Positions 50,683 to 58,164 of a stretch of DNA of 58,164 bases are shown piece by piece. The notes under the pieces were generated by a model. It had not been told where the DNA came from, did no database searches, and saw only the letters and a list, made by a program, of their open reading frames with translations. The stretch comes from Aminobacter aganoensis (GTDB lineage Bacteria; Pseudomonadota; Alphaproteobacteria; Rhizobiales; Rhizobiaceae). The translations under genes were made by a program, and so were the position numbers. The stretch's first letter is position 1. Each line of letters begins with the position of its first letter. Location of the stretch: NCBI RefSeq assembly GCF_014206975.1, contig NZ_JACHOU010000026.1:1-58164 (forward strand), read 5' to 3'.

Positions 50683-53298
50683 CTATCCTCGTCCCGGGAG
50701 GCGAGAGTCTCCTGTGGCCCGCCAGATCATGTCGGCGTCGACTTTTTCCAAGGCCGCCAATTCAGTCCCCCGCGCGGTTGGCCGGCCTATGAAAAACCCC
50801 TGCACCGCGTCGCATCCCAAGGTACGGATACAGTCGAATTCCTGGCGGGTCTCGATGCCTTCCGCCGTAACCTGCATCCCCATCGCAGCGGCGATGTCCA
50901 CTACCGACTTTACGATGGCTATTGATTGTGGATTGGCGTCGATCCCCTTTACGAACGAGCGGTCGATTTTCACGCGGGTGAACGGGAAGGTCCTGAGATA
51001 GGAAAGCGAAGAATAGCCGACCCCGAAATCGTCGAGAGCAATCTTTACGCCCATGTTCCTTAGCGAATGGAGCAGCGCTAGGTTGCGCTCGCTGCCCTGC
51101 AGGAGCACTGATTCGGTGATCTCGAGTTCAAGACGCGGGGGAGCAACCCCACTCTTGGCAAGGGCCGCGCGCACGGTATGCTGCAACCCCTCGCCCCGGA
51201 ACTGGCAGGGCGACAGGTTCACTGCCACGCTGATGCGGTCGGGCCAGTTTCCTGCAGACCTGAGCGCTTCGTCGAGGACCCACCCGCCAATGTCGGCTAT
51301 GGCGCCGGTTTCCTCAATGACGGGTATGAATTCGTCAGGCGGAACCATCCCGCGCTCAGGGTGGCGCCAGCGGATCAAAGTCTCAAAGCCGCGGACACTG
51401 TTGTCGCGCAGGCTAAGGATCGGCTGGTAAACCGTCTCGAATTGATGTTTCGGGAGGGCCTTGGCGAGATCCGCCTTCAGGGACTGCATGCGCAGTAGTT
51501 CGACTTCCATTTCCTGCTCGAAGAAGTGGAACCTTCCGGGGTCGTGGGCCTTTGCGCTAAAGAGCGCGATGTCGGCCTTCTTGAAGACCTCGTCCGGGTC
51601 TCGGCCATTGTCCGGCGCGAGCGCTATGCCCATGCTCGCACGCATCTCGATGGGCCCGACCGATACCTCAAACGGGTCCGCTATCGCGACGACAACCCGC
51701 TCGGCGAAGGCCTCGGCCTCCTTCCGCCCTCCACCGACGATGACGGCGAACTCATCACCGCCGAGCCTCGCGACGAGGGCGTCGCCGGCGCAGCCAAGCA
51801 TCCTCTCGCCAAAGCGGACAAGAACCTCGTCGCCTACAGGATGACCGTGCGTGTCGTTCACCTCCTTGAAGGTATCCAGGTCGAACACGATGACCGCCAC
51901 GGATTCGGAGGCCACCTTCTCCCGCAGCCTCTCCCGAAATACGACACGGTTGTTCAGTCCTGTCAGCGAGTCCGTCATTGCGAGGCGGTGGATTTCTTCT
52001 CGGCTCCGCCGCCTTTCGGTAATGTCCCTGAAAAAAATGGTCAGCTTGTCGGTGGAGGGATAGGCGTGCACCTCGAGCCATTTGCCGAGTGCTAGCAGGC
52101 GGCCTTCCAATTGGACTGGTTCCTGAGTGTCCACAGCTCTCCGATAGGCTTGATGGAAAGCCCCGCCGACCTCCTCAGGAAACAGATCCCAAAGGTTCGC
52201 TCCAGGCTTTAGCCCGGCATGCCCCAGCAAGCTGGCCGCCCTGCCGTTCACGTAGGTTAGAATCCAATTGGGGTCTAGAACGATCACGCTGTCCGTCGTG
52301 CTTTCGAGAACGGAGGAGAGCTCTTCCCGACTTGCATGGGCAGCGATCTTAAGTTCGCGCTCGCCCCGAAGGACGAGGTGCTCCCGCACGCCGATAAGGA
52401 AAGGCAACGCGATGGCAGCCGTGCCTGACAGCCACAACATAGCGCCGACGCGTTCCTGCGTGGCCAGCCACGCTACAGCCACAATTCCGACTGCCAGCGC
52501 CGGAACTAGGGCCTCAGCGGCCCACCGCCGCCCGGCATTGGCTTCGACCGGGGCAGCGCGGAGCCTTGCTATGTGTTCGGTAGCCGCCCATGAGATCATG
52601 AGATAAGACGCCAGCCAAAGCGCATCGTATTCCATGCCAACGGTATAGCCCCCGTCCAGCTCCGACAGGCCGTAGAATAGGTCGGCTGATGCGTGAAGCG
52701 TTGCGGCAATCACTAGAAGGCGTGTGGCTGGGCGTCGCCTGGCAGAGGCATGGAGGGCTAGGCAAGTTAGGCCGAACGCCGCGGCGGCGAATCCACAAAC
52801 AGGATACAGGAACGCGACGGCCTTCCCAAAACCGGGAAGCGGCGACGCTTCGAGGTGCCCACGGAACGCAATCAACAAAGCAAGAGAGACGGCGCTTGCG
52901 GCGATGGCAAAGTCGCAGACCTTGACTAGGCTGATGGCGCGCTCGCCTACCGTGTAGCGGAACATGCCAACCACGAAGAACAGGCAGGCAAACAGGTAAG
53001 CAGCGTCACCGGGACCGGGGAATGCGGCAAGGTTGGCGTTCCACACGATCGTCCCGGCGGCCCAGAGCAGGCAGCCCGCTGCAAGGTTTCCCCATGCTTG
53101 CCTATCTGTTCTCTGCGAGCGCATGCTCGCCCAAAGGCATAGCATGCCCGCTAGCGCGGGCGACAGGATCCATCCGGACATCGCCCAATGACCACGGGCG
53201 TCGGTGCCCATCTCCAACAGGTCAGGTCCCAATTGGAACGCTGCGGATGCGGCAATCACCAACAGCACTCCGGCGATGCTTCGTCCTACAGCGGCCAT
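50683..53298 (-). CDS. Membrane PAS-GGDEF-EAL signalling protein
   Basis: c-di-GMP turnover protein of 871 residues. An N-terminal membrane sensor of about eight helices spans 1-310, then a PAS domain (LESTTDSVIVLDPNWILTYV), a GGDEF domain with intact GGDEF (513-517) and LTGLNNRVVFRERL, and an EAL domain with ETL at 639-641 instead of EAL. EAL-domain catalytic motifs are present: VNLSPCQFRGE, LELEITES, LDDFGVGYSSLSYLRTFP and VTAEGIETRQEF, QGFFIGRP. The RxxD inhibitory site before GGDEF is absent (CAGD), so product inhibition is not expected. The start at 53298 follows GGAGG; an upstream start at 53430 adds 44 poorly supported residues. Confidence 0.9.
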   Translation of the reverse strand: MAAVGRSIAGVLLVIAASAAFQLGPDLLEMGTDARGHWAMSGWILSPALAGMLCLWASMRSQRTDRQAWGNLAAGCLLWAAGTIVWNANLAAFPGPGDAAYLFACLFFVVGMFRYTVGERAISLVKVCDFAIAASAVSLALLIAFRGHLEASPLPGFGKAVAFLYPVCGFAAAAFGLTCLALHASARRRPATRLLVIAATLHASADLFYGLSELDGGYTVGMEYDALWLASYLMISWAATEHIARLRAAPVEANAGRRWAAEALVPALAVGIVAVAWLATQERVGAMLWLSGTAAIALPFLIGVREHLVLRGERELKIAAHASREELSSVLESTTDSVIVLDPNWILTYVNGRAASLLGHAGLKPGANLWDLFPEEVGGAFHQAYRRAVDTQEPVQLEGRLLALGKWLEVHAYPSTDKLTIFFRDITERRRSREEIHRLAMTDSLTGLNNRVVFRERLREKVASESVAVIVFDLDTFKEVNDTHGHPVGDEVLVRFGERMLGCAGDALVARLGGDEFAVIVGGGRKEAEAFAERVVVAIADPFEVSVGPIEMRASMGIALAPDNGRDPDEVFKKADIALFSAKAHDPGRFHFFEQEMEVELLRMQSLKADLAKALPKHQFETVYQPILSLRDNSVRGFETLIRWRHPERGMVPPDEFIPVIEETGAIADIGGWVLDEALRSAGNWPDRISVAVNLSPCQFRGEGLQHTVRAALAKSGVAPPRLELEITESVLLQGSERNLALLHSLRNMGVKIALDDFGVGYSSLSYLRTFPFTRVKIDRSFVKGIDANPQSIAIVKSVVDIAAAMGMQVTAEGIETRQEFDCIRTLGCDAVQGFFIGRPTARGTELAALEKVDADMIWRATGDSRLPGRG

Positions 53299-55041
53299 CG
53301 AGGTTAACCCTCCGGATCCGAGCCAGTTCCACGCCTTTGCAAGGGAGGTGAACAAGAGCTTAATAAGCAGGAGTCTGAACGGTGAAGCCTGCGACGGCCA
53401 CAAGGGGCGAGGTCGTTCCGATCCAGGCACCCGTCAAACACATGGGTGAAAAACCAAGTTTCACGATGTGTACCTTCTGAGTTCGGCTCCGCACCTTTGA
53501 CAACCACGCGACTGGAACCTGCCAACACGATCAGTATGAGCGTGTCACGCCGCCGCGGAGCCAGCATGATTCCACATGATTGTTACATTCATCGAATACG
53601 GATGCGCCTCAACGTTGACAAGACCCGGACTTTTAACCTCTTGTCTGCAGCCTCTTCTCAATTTCACAATATTCTTTTCTATTCAACAACATAGAAGTTC
53701 GCATTTCCATCGAATTGGCTGCATCATCCGGTAGTCTTCGGTCCTGATATGAATTGGTCATGTAAGAGATCCGTTCAGTTTCCAAGTCCGGTAATCCGCG
53801 TCCGACATGCGGCCTGTAGTTTAGTCAGGCGTTTGAAGGCTCGGGAGACGAGTTCTTTGCGGCCGTCGCGAAGACGGATGTCGAAAGCATCGTATTTAAG
53901 CGCCGCGCCAGTATTTACCACAACGGCCCGTCCTCAGATCGGATGAAAAAAAGACGTACATACATCACAGCCAAATTCGTGATGATCGGCTACGAGAGCA
54001 AGCGAGGTCCGGCCCCGTCGCTTCTACTGGACGAAGAAACAGAAGCCCGTCCGCGCTATGAAGGCCATCAAATAATTACGGTGCTGAACTTAAAGGGAAG
54101 TTTTCGCGAGATTTTTTCCGTGGTTTCAGCATCACTCAAGACCAATCGCCTTTCCGGTCGAGTTTCGTGCCGGTATGTCCTTCGTATCGTCAGCTCCCCA
54201 TCGTCAGCATCTCCACACCCTCGCGAACAGGCGAATTTGAGGTTCATCGAACATCCTCCAACCACGGGTGATACACATGACTAAGAAGCCAAGCCGCGCA
54301 CGTGTCCTGATGATGCCCTAACGCCGAAGCGGCTGGCGCCGATCCCTAAGGACATCTCCATCCTCGGCTTCAACGACCTCGACATCGCCAAATACTTTCG
54401 GCCGGCGCTCTGCCATGGGCGCGATCCGTTGATGTGCTCGTCGATGCGATTTCCGGAAAGCCGCTTGCGTGTACTGCTCCGCTACCGATCGAGTTCGTCA
54501 CGAACAAAGTACTGGCACCGCGCCAAACACGCCTCGCGGTCGAATAAGGGTATAGCCCGGTCAAAGGCCAATACGGCTTGAACCCTCACTGTTAGGGCGG
54601 TGCTAGATTTTCTGGACAACCTCCCCCGTCTCTCGATGACCTGTCGATGTCGCATTGCCGACTGATCCACAGAGATCACGATGCCTCCTGGCTTTCGTGA
54701 GCTCTGCCCAATTCGATTGCGCGCCGAGTGTTCCATCGAATTTCTGACCGTCGCGTTCGGGGCCGCGAGCCGCCTGTCCGCAATCAGGGTGAGTTCAGCG
54801 AATAGCTGCCAATCGGTTGCGGACCTAATCGCATTACGAACATTCAATCGGTTCCCGCAAGCTGCCGTCGGCAAATTGCGCCACTCTTCGGGTACAGTCC
54901 GCAGCGCCTCGTCAAACGCATTTGACGGCCACCGCCGATCAGTACGCCTTGCCATAATAGTTGGTGCCGTAGGTAAAGCGACCGGACGCGACCACCCCGA
55001 CAAGCATCGCCGTTTGATCTTAGGCTTGGCTCAGACAGGAC
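53299..55041. other. Decayed stretch upstream of the GGDEF-EAL gene
   Basis: About 1.7 kb. It holds the LacI remnant (54330-54547) and an unassigned protein-like piece on the minus strand (53783-53932). Other open frames at 53943-54284, 54482-55003 and 54681-55097 overlap one another on both strands and show no family motifs. The promoter of the GGDEF-EAL gene should lie at 53300-53450. Confidence 0.4.
54330..54547 (+). pseudogene. LacI family regulator C-terminal remnant
   Basis: Plus strand RLAPIPKDISILGFNDLDIA and KYFRPAL, then a frameshift, then VDVLVDAISGKPLACTAPLP and IEFVTNKVLAPRQTRLAVE ending at TAA (54545-54547). IPxDISxxGFNDLD is the LacI/GalR C-terminal ligand-domain signature. 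The DNA-binding domain and most of the ligand domain are missing. Confidence 0.65.
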
Positions 55042-55950
55042 TCAATTGTCGGGAAGCGGCAGCGGTGTGTCACTCAAGGTCCGCAGGTAAGCGATGAGGT
55101 CCGCTCGCTGCTCCTCGTCGTGCAGGCCCGGGAAAGTCATATCTGTCCCAGGCAATGTGAGCGCGGGGTTTGAGATAAAGAAATTCAGTTCCTCAAAGGT
55201 CCAATCGCCACCAGCGTCCTTTAGACTTGACGAATACTGGACATCGCTTTCCGATGCCTTTCGCCGTCCTACTATTCCCCACAGATTGGCTCGTCCGGGG
55301 ACCTGGACCCCTGGCGCTGAAAGATGACAAGCGCCGCACGTTCTATCGAAAAGTTCTTTGCCCGATCCCGCGTTTGCCGATGCAAGTCGTGACGAAATTG
55401 GATCAATGGAAGGTCGTCCGGCGCCATGACTATGCAAGTAGGCCACGACATCGGCGTGACCACTAAGCTTGGCCAAATGTATGGGCGGACTTCCATTCGA
55501 TGTCAGTGCATTCACATCTGCTCCAGCATCCACAAGATGGATGACACACTGAAGGCAGCCATTCTCAGCAGCCACGTGCAGCGGGGTCTGCGATTTCGCC
55601 AACTGGTTTGGATTTGCCCCACTATCGAGTAGCAGCTTCACGATGTCAGCGTGCCCGCCCTTATTGGCGGCGTAGAGTGGCGTTCTTTGCCAACTGACAG
55701 GCAGGTCAACATCTGCCCCGCGATTGATCAGAAGTTTTGCTAGCTCGGCATTTCCGTTTTCACAGGCGATATAAAGCGCCGTAACACCGTCAATTTCGTT
55801 GATGGCGGCGCCTTTGTCCAAGGCGGATGTCACCGCTGCGACATCGCCACTCCTGACAAGATCACCTAGGTTGCTCGCTTGGGCGGGCAGTGTGAGAAGC
55901 CAAAGGACCCATGTAGCCCTTACCACCCAAATGCGCCCTCGCTTGATCAT
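55042..55950 (-). CDS. Ankyrin-repeat / c-type cytochrome fusion protein
   Basis: 302 residues, exported: signal peptide VVRATWVLWLLTLPAQASNL. Ankyrin repeats span about 27-180 (for example GVTALYIACENGNAELAKLL, TPLYAANKGGHADIVKLLLD, TPLHVAAENGCLQCVIHLVD). The C-terminal cytochrome c domain (about 195-295) has a CGACH heme site and, later, GTDMTFPGL, a likely Met ligand. Single heme. The combination suggests a periplasmic electron carrier with a protein-binding platform. It lies 445 bases from the second orphan binding-protein gene on the same strand; whether it serves the cox-type hydroxylase is a guess. Confidence 0.85.
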   Translation of the reverse strand: MIKRGRIWVVRATWVLWLLTLPAQASNLGDLVRSGDVAAVTSALDKGAAINEIDGVTALYIACENGNAELAKLLINRGADVDLPVSWQRTPLYAANKGGHADIVKLLLDSGANPNQLAKSQTPLHVAAENGCLQCVIHLVDAGADVNALTSNGSPPIHLAKLSGHADVVAYLHSHGAGRPSIDPISSRLASANAGSGKELFDRTCGACHLSAPGVQVPGRANLWGIVGRRKASESDVQYSSSLKDAGGDWTFEELNFFISNPALTLPGTDMTFPGLHDEEQRADLIAYLRTLSDTPLPLPDN

Positions 55951-56395
55951 TGTATCCTCCCTGACGAGAGTTCCATGACGGGCTTATCCTAGAACAAGGG
56001 CTTGCTGGCGACAACGCCCGCGCCGGCGGATGAGATTTGGGATACTTGGGTTGTGACCACTCCGGGGCCGGCAACGGACCGACCGCCTCCCGCAACGGGT
56101 GTGAGGAAGGGCCATTGCCGGAGTATGCCCTGAGGGAAGCATTCCTAACGGCGCCTGGGCGATACAATCCGGTCCACTACACAGCCGTTGTTGGCGGACG
56201 TAGAGCTATCACCCAGATCGGGCTCTCGGCGCTCTATGTGAAAGAGCATGCTCAGAAATCAGAACGACGCACAGCGGGCGTCGTTCTTGCAGCTTTCGGC
56301 GCTGCGGTCGCGGCTGGCTTCGGCACGCCAGTTGAGTGCGCCCAGTACTCCATACGGCTCCTGAGGAGCGAAGCAGCAAGACCCGCGAGCCTAGG
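55951..56395. other. Intergenic stretch upstream of the ankyrin-cytochrome gene
   Basis: 445 bases. A short plus-strand frame (56037-56399) has no family motif or SD. A small hairpin GCTCC-TGA-GGAGC (56357-56369) lies 27 bases after the binding-protein stop, weaker than the other such hairpins. The ankyrin-cytochrome promoter is expected here. Confidence 0.4.
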
Positions 56396-57382
56396 CTAGC
56401 GTTCCGCCTCCAATAGAGAGTTCGTATAATATTCGGAGACGGCCTTCTTACTGGCGCCGGCCTCGGTGGAAAGTACCAAATCCTGTGCATCCGATATGAC
56501 CTGGCCATCTATCCAGCCGTTGGGCTTCTCCTTGCCGTCCTGCAGAGTGAGTGAGGTTGCAATTACCGACTGCTTGATGAGATCTTCAGGGGGGGCCGCG
56601 CTCCAAGCCCTACGCAACGCGGCAGCAGCCTTCGATGGGTCCTCACGGGTCAAATCGATAGCGTCGCTTGTTGCCGCGAAGAAGCGCTTCAGCGTCTCGG
56701 AAGATTTGGTAACACTGTCGTTGCTTACTACGGCTGCAAGGCCTGGCACTGACAATCCGAATTTAGGCAGGTCGAGGACTGCAAACTTAATTCCACTTCG
56801 CTCTTCGATGAGTGGAAGATCGACGTTCGTGTAGACTGTAATCATATCAATCTTGTTTTGCAGGAACTGCGGTATCTTGACCTGAGGGTCCAATTGCACC
56901 TGATTTATCTTACTGCAATCGACCTCGTTCTTTTTGCAGAAAATACTCAGATAAGCTGTCGCAGTATCCCCCGTTGAGACGGCCAAAGATCGACCCTCCA
57001 TGTCCTTTGGAGTAGCGACTGGCCGGTCAGGATGAGAAATGAAGGCAAATGGGGTTGTGGGCTGGTAGAGTGCTGCGATCTTGACTGGCACTCCCTTCTG
57101 TATTGCCGAAATGGCAAAAATCGCAGGAACGATCACCACGTCTTCGTTTCCCTGCACGAGCGAGCCAAGTGCGGCCTGAGCGCCTGCTCCTTCGCCCAAC
57201 TGCACATCTAGTCCATGCTTTTCATAGACCCCTTGATCCTTGCCTAGATAGAAAAAGGCGTACTCTCCCTTCAACTTCCAGCTAAAGCGCACTTTTACCA
57301 GGTCATTTGCCGAACTGGAGTTCGATGCCAAAGCCGTTCCGAGGGCAACAAGCGCAATGGCTATTTTCTTGGCTATTTGCAT
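56396..57382 (-). CDS. NMT1/SsuA-like ABC transporter substrate-binding protein (copy 2)
   Basis: Periplasmic binding protein of 328 residues, Sec signal peptide MQIAKKIAIALVALGTALAS. The mature start VKVRFSWKLKGEYAFFYLGK and internal VPAIFAISAIQKGVPVKIAA and FCKKNEVDCSKINQ closely match copy 1 at 46706-47686, including the cysteine pair. The start at 57382 has GGGAGG upstream; a start at 57460 would add a poor extension. It lies 41 bases after gfa, so it is probably cotranscribed with the formaldehyde genes. No permease or ATPase is in the window. Confidence 0.8.
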   Translation of the reverse strand: MQIAKKIAIALVALGTALASNSSSANDLVKVRFSWKLKGEYAFFYLGKDQGVYEKHGLDVQLGEGAGAQAALGSLVQGNEDVVIVPAIFAISAIQKGVPVKIAALYQPTTPFAFISHPDRPVATPKDMEGRSLAVSTGDTATAYLSIFCKKNEVDCSKINQVQLDPQVKIPQFLQNKIDMITVYTNVDLPLIEERSGIKFAVLDLPKFGLSVPGLAAVVSNDSVTKSSETLKRFFAATSDAIDLTREDPSKAAAALRRAWSAAPPEDLIKQSVIATSLTLQDGKEKPNGWIDGQVISDAQDLVLSTEAGASKKAVSEYYTNSLLEAER

Positions 57383-57423
57383 TTTCGTTCCTCCCATTTC
57401 CCGATTCTCACTTTGAGAACTCC

Positions 57424-57999
57424 TTACCTCGTCAGCATGCCGGTCTTTCGCGCGGTCCAAGCAGCGAGGTAGTCCATCAGTGCCGGCGACAGGCAGTCAT
57501 AGGGCTCGAGCCCCAGTTCCATTAGCCTTGCACGCACACCATCCATCTCGGACGGATCCACACCTGCCTCGATGATCGACGAGACGAACGCCGAAAAGCC
57601 CGGCTCTGCCCAGCCATTCTCCTGGAACCGTTCAGGGTGTATAAAATCCAGGCCCTTAAAGGCGTGATCGCGCTGAACCGGGCCATACATGTGCACGCCA
57701 CAATCCTTGCACGCATGACGCTGAATGAGTGCCGAGTGATCGACCACGGCAAGCTTGTCGCCGTTCTCCAGCACGGTGATGTTTTCATGAGGCACGACTG
57801 CCACGATCGAGAACTTCGCGCCTTCTGGCTTCCAGCATTTAGTGCAACCACAGGCGTGGTTGTGGGCAACGTTCCCTTTGACGGCCACCCTTACGGGCTT
57901 GTAGACACAGGCGCATGTGAGCGTCCCGCCGCTGAAGCCTGCGATGCCGGATTTCATTCCAGCGTCCAGCGCTGGGTGTATCGATACCAAACTTGCCAT
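57424..57999 (-). CDS. gfa: S-(hydroxymethyl)glutathione synthase (glutathione-dependent formaldehyde-activating enzyme)
   Basis: 191-residue GFA family enzyme that promotes condensation of formaldehyde and glutathione. Zinc-binding cysteines are visible: CACVYKP (about 29-35), [10 protein letters not shown] (about 47-56) and [12 protein letters not shown] (about 94-105). The length matches Gfa (about 190). GGAGG precedes the ATG. It lies between the glutathione-dependent formaldehyde dehydrogenase gene and the orphan binding-protein gene, so the trio is likely one operon. Confidence 0.93.
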   Translation of the reverse strand: MASLVSIHPALDAGMKSGIAGFSGGTLTCACVYKPVRVAVKGNVAHNHACGCTKCWKPEGAKFSIVAVVPHENITVLENGDKLAVVDHSALIQRHACKDCGVHMYGPVQRDHAFKGLDFIHPERFQENGWAEPGFSAFVSSIIEAGVDPSEMDGVRARLMELGLEPYDCLSPALMDYLAAWTARKTGMLTR

Positions 58000-58048
58000 T
58001 GATCCCTCCTACATTTTCGATTGCAGATTTGGCCGCTGTCTCAAGCGT

Positions 58049-58164
58049 TCAGTAGACGACGACGCTGCGGATGCTCTCGCCGGCATGCATCAGGTCGAAG
58101 CCCTTGTTGATGTCTTCGAGCTTGAGCGTATGCGTGATCATCGGGTCGATCTGGATCTTGCCCT
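58049..58164 (-). CDS. S-(hydroxymethyl)glutathione dehydrogenase, C-terminal end (partial)
   Basis: Only the last 37 codons are inside the window; the 5' part lies beyond the right edge. The sequence GKIQIDPMITHTLKLEDINK and GFDLMHAGESIRSVVVY is the C-terminus of class III alcohol dehydrogenase (AdhC/FrmA), which oxidises S-(hydroxymethyl)glutathione. It is 49 bases upstream of gfa on the same strand, which strongly supports the pairing. Confidence 0.9.
   Translation of the reverse strand, partial: GKIQIDPMITHTLKLEDINKGFDLMHAGESIRSVVVY

Noticed and set aside
54482-55097. Two overlapping open frames on opposite strands
   Set aside because: Neither has motifs or an SD, and they overlap the LacI remnant and the ankyrin-cytochrome gene end.
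1-58164. Search by eye for tRNA, rRNA, CRISPR arrays, intact insertion sequences or an integrase
   Set aside because: None found; decayed fragments suggest past mobility but no transposase or attachment site is visible.

Overview
The window looks like alphaproteobacterial DNA of the order Hyphomicrobiales, most likely the Phyllobacteriaceae/Mesorhizobium-Aminobacter group. It is GC-rich, carries many ABC and tripartite uptake systems, a DUF982 gene, a MEDS-LuxR regulator and tightly overlapped catabolic operons. Intact metabolic operons alternate with stretches of decayed genes, as on an accessory replicon or genomic island. No rRNA, tRNA, CRISPR array or intact insertion sequence was found. 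All names rest on reading motifs by eye; no database search was possible.

Region 1 (1-9.1 kb, minus strand) is a urea module: amiC-amiR, a leader with an ANTAR-type hairpin and an intrinsic terminator, then the urea ABC transporter urtABCDE, then ureE, ureF and a fused ureAB whose ureC lies beyond the left edge. AmiC is a cytoplasmic ligand sensor, AmiR an RNA-binding antiterminator, so urea or amide sensing probably controls read-through into transporter and urease genes.

Region 2 (9.1-12.6 kb) is a decayed stretch with an M20 peptidase remnant, followed by a convergent, 3'-overlapping pair: an sce7726-family protein (+) and a beta-family protein (-).

Region 3 (12.6-22.5 kb) is a catabolic operon on the minus strand: two 4,5-dihydroxyphthalate-decarboxylase-like proteins, an amidohydrolase, LigK-like aldolase, aldo/keto reductase, tctB-tctA-tctC and a LigJ-like 4-oxalomesaconate hydratase, with a divergent LysR gene.

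Region 4 (22.5-38.9 kb) starts with a transketolase-like remnant. It then has a maleate isomerase/Asp-Glu racemase-like gene, livFGMHK, a fused indolepyruvate ferredoxin oxidoreductase, a GntR regulator, ridA and a D-amino-acid dehydrogenase. I propose that these convert imported (D-)amino acids to imines, then 2-oxo acids, then acyl-CoA. Similar short sites in front of livK, the oxidoreductase and gntR/ridA suggest one regulon. A separate acyl-CoA operon (SDR, acyl-CoA dehydrogenase, APH-like kinase) is divergent from a TetR gene.

Region 5 (39-58 kb) holds a small signalling cluster (MEDS-LuxR, DUF982, PilZ-like), a molybdenum hydroxylase operon (coxM-S-L-G type, without the CO dehydrogenase active-site loop) preceded by an orphan substrate-binding protein, a gene graveyard (Fic, AbiEii, a metallo-beta-lactamase/DUF2182 chimera, PQQ dehydrogenase, LacI fragments), a GGDEF-EAL protein, an ankyrin-cytochrome c fusion, a second copy of the orphan binding protein, gfa and the 3' end of the glutathione-dependent formaldehyde dehydrogenase gene.
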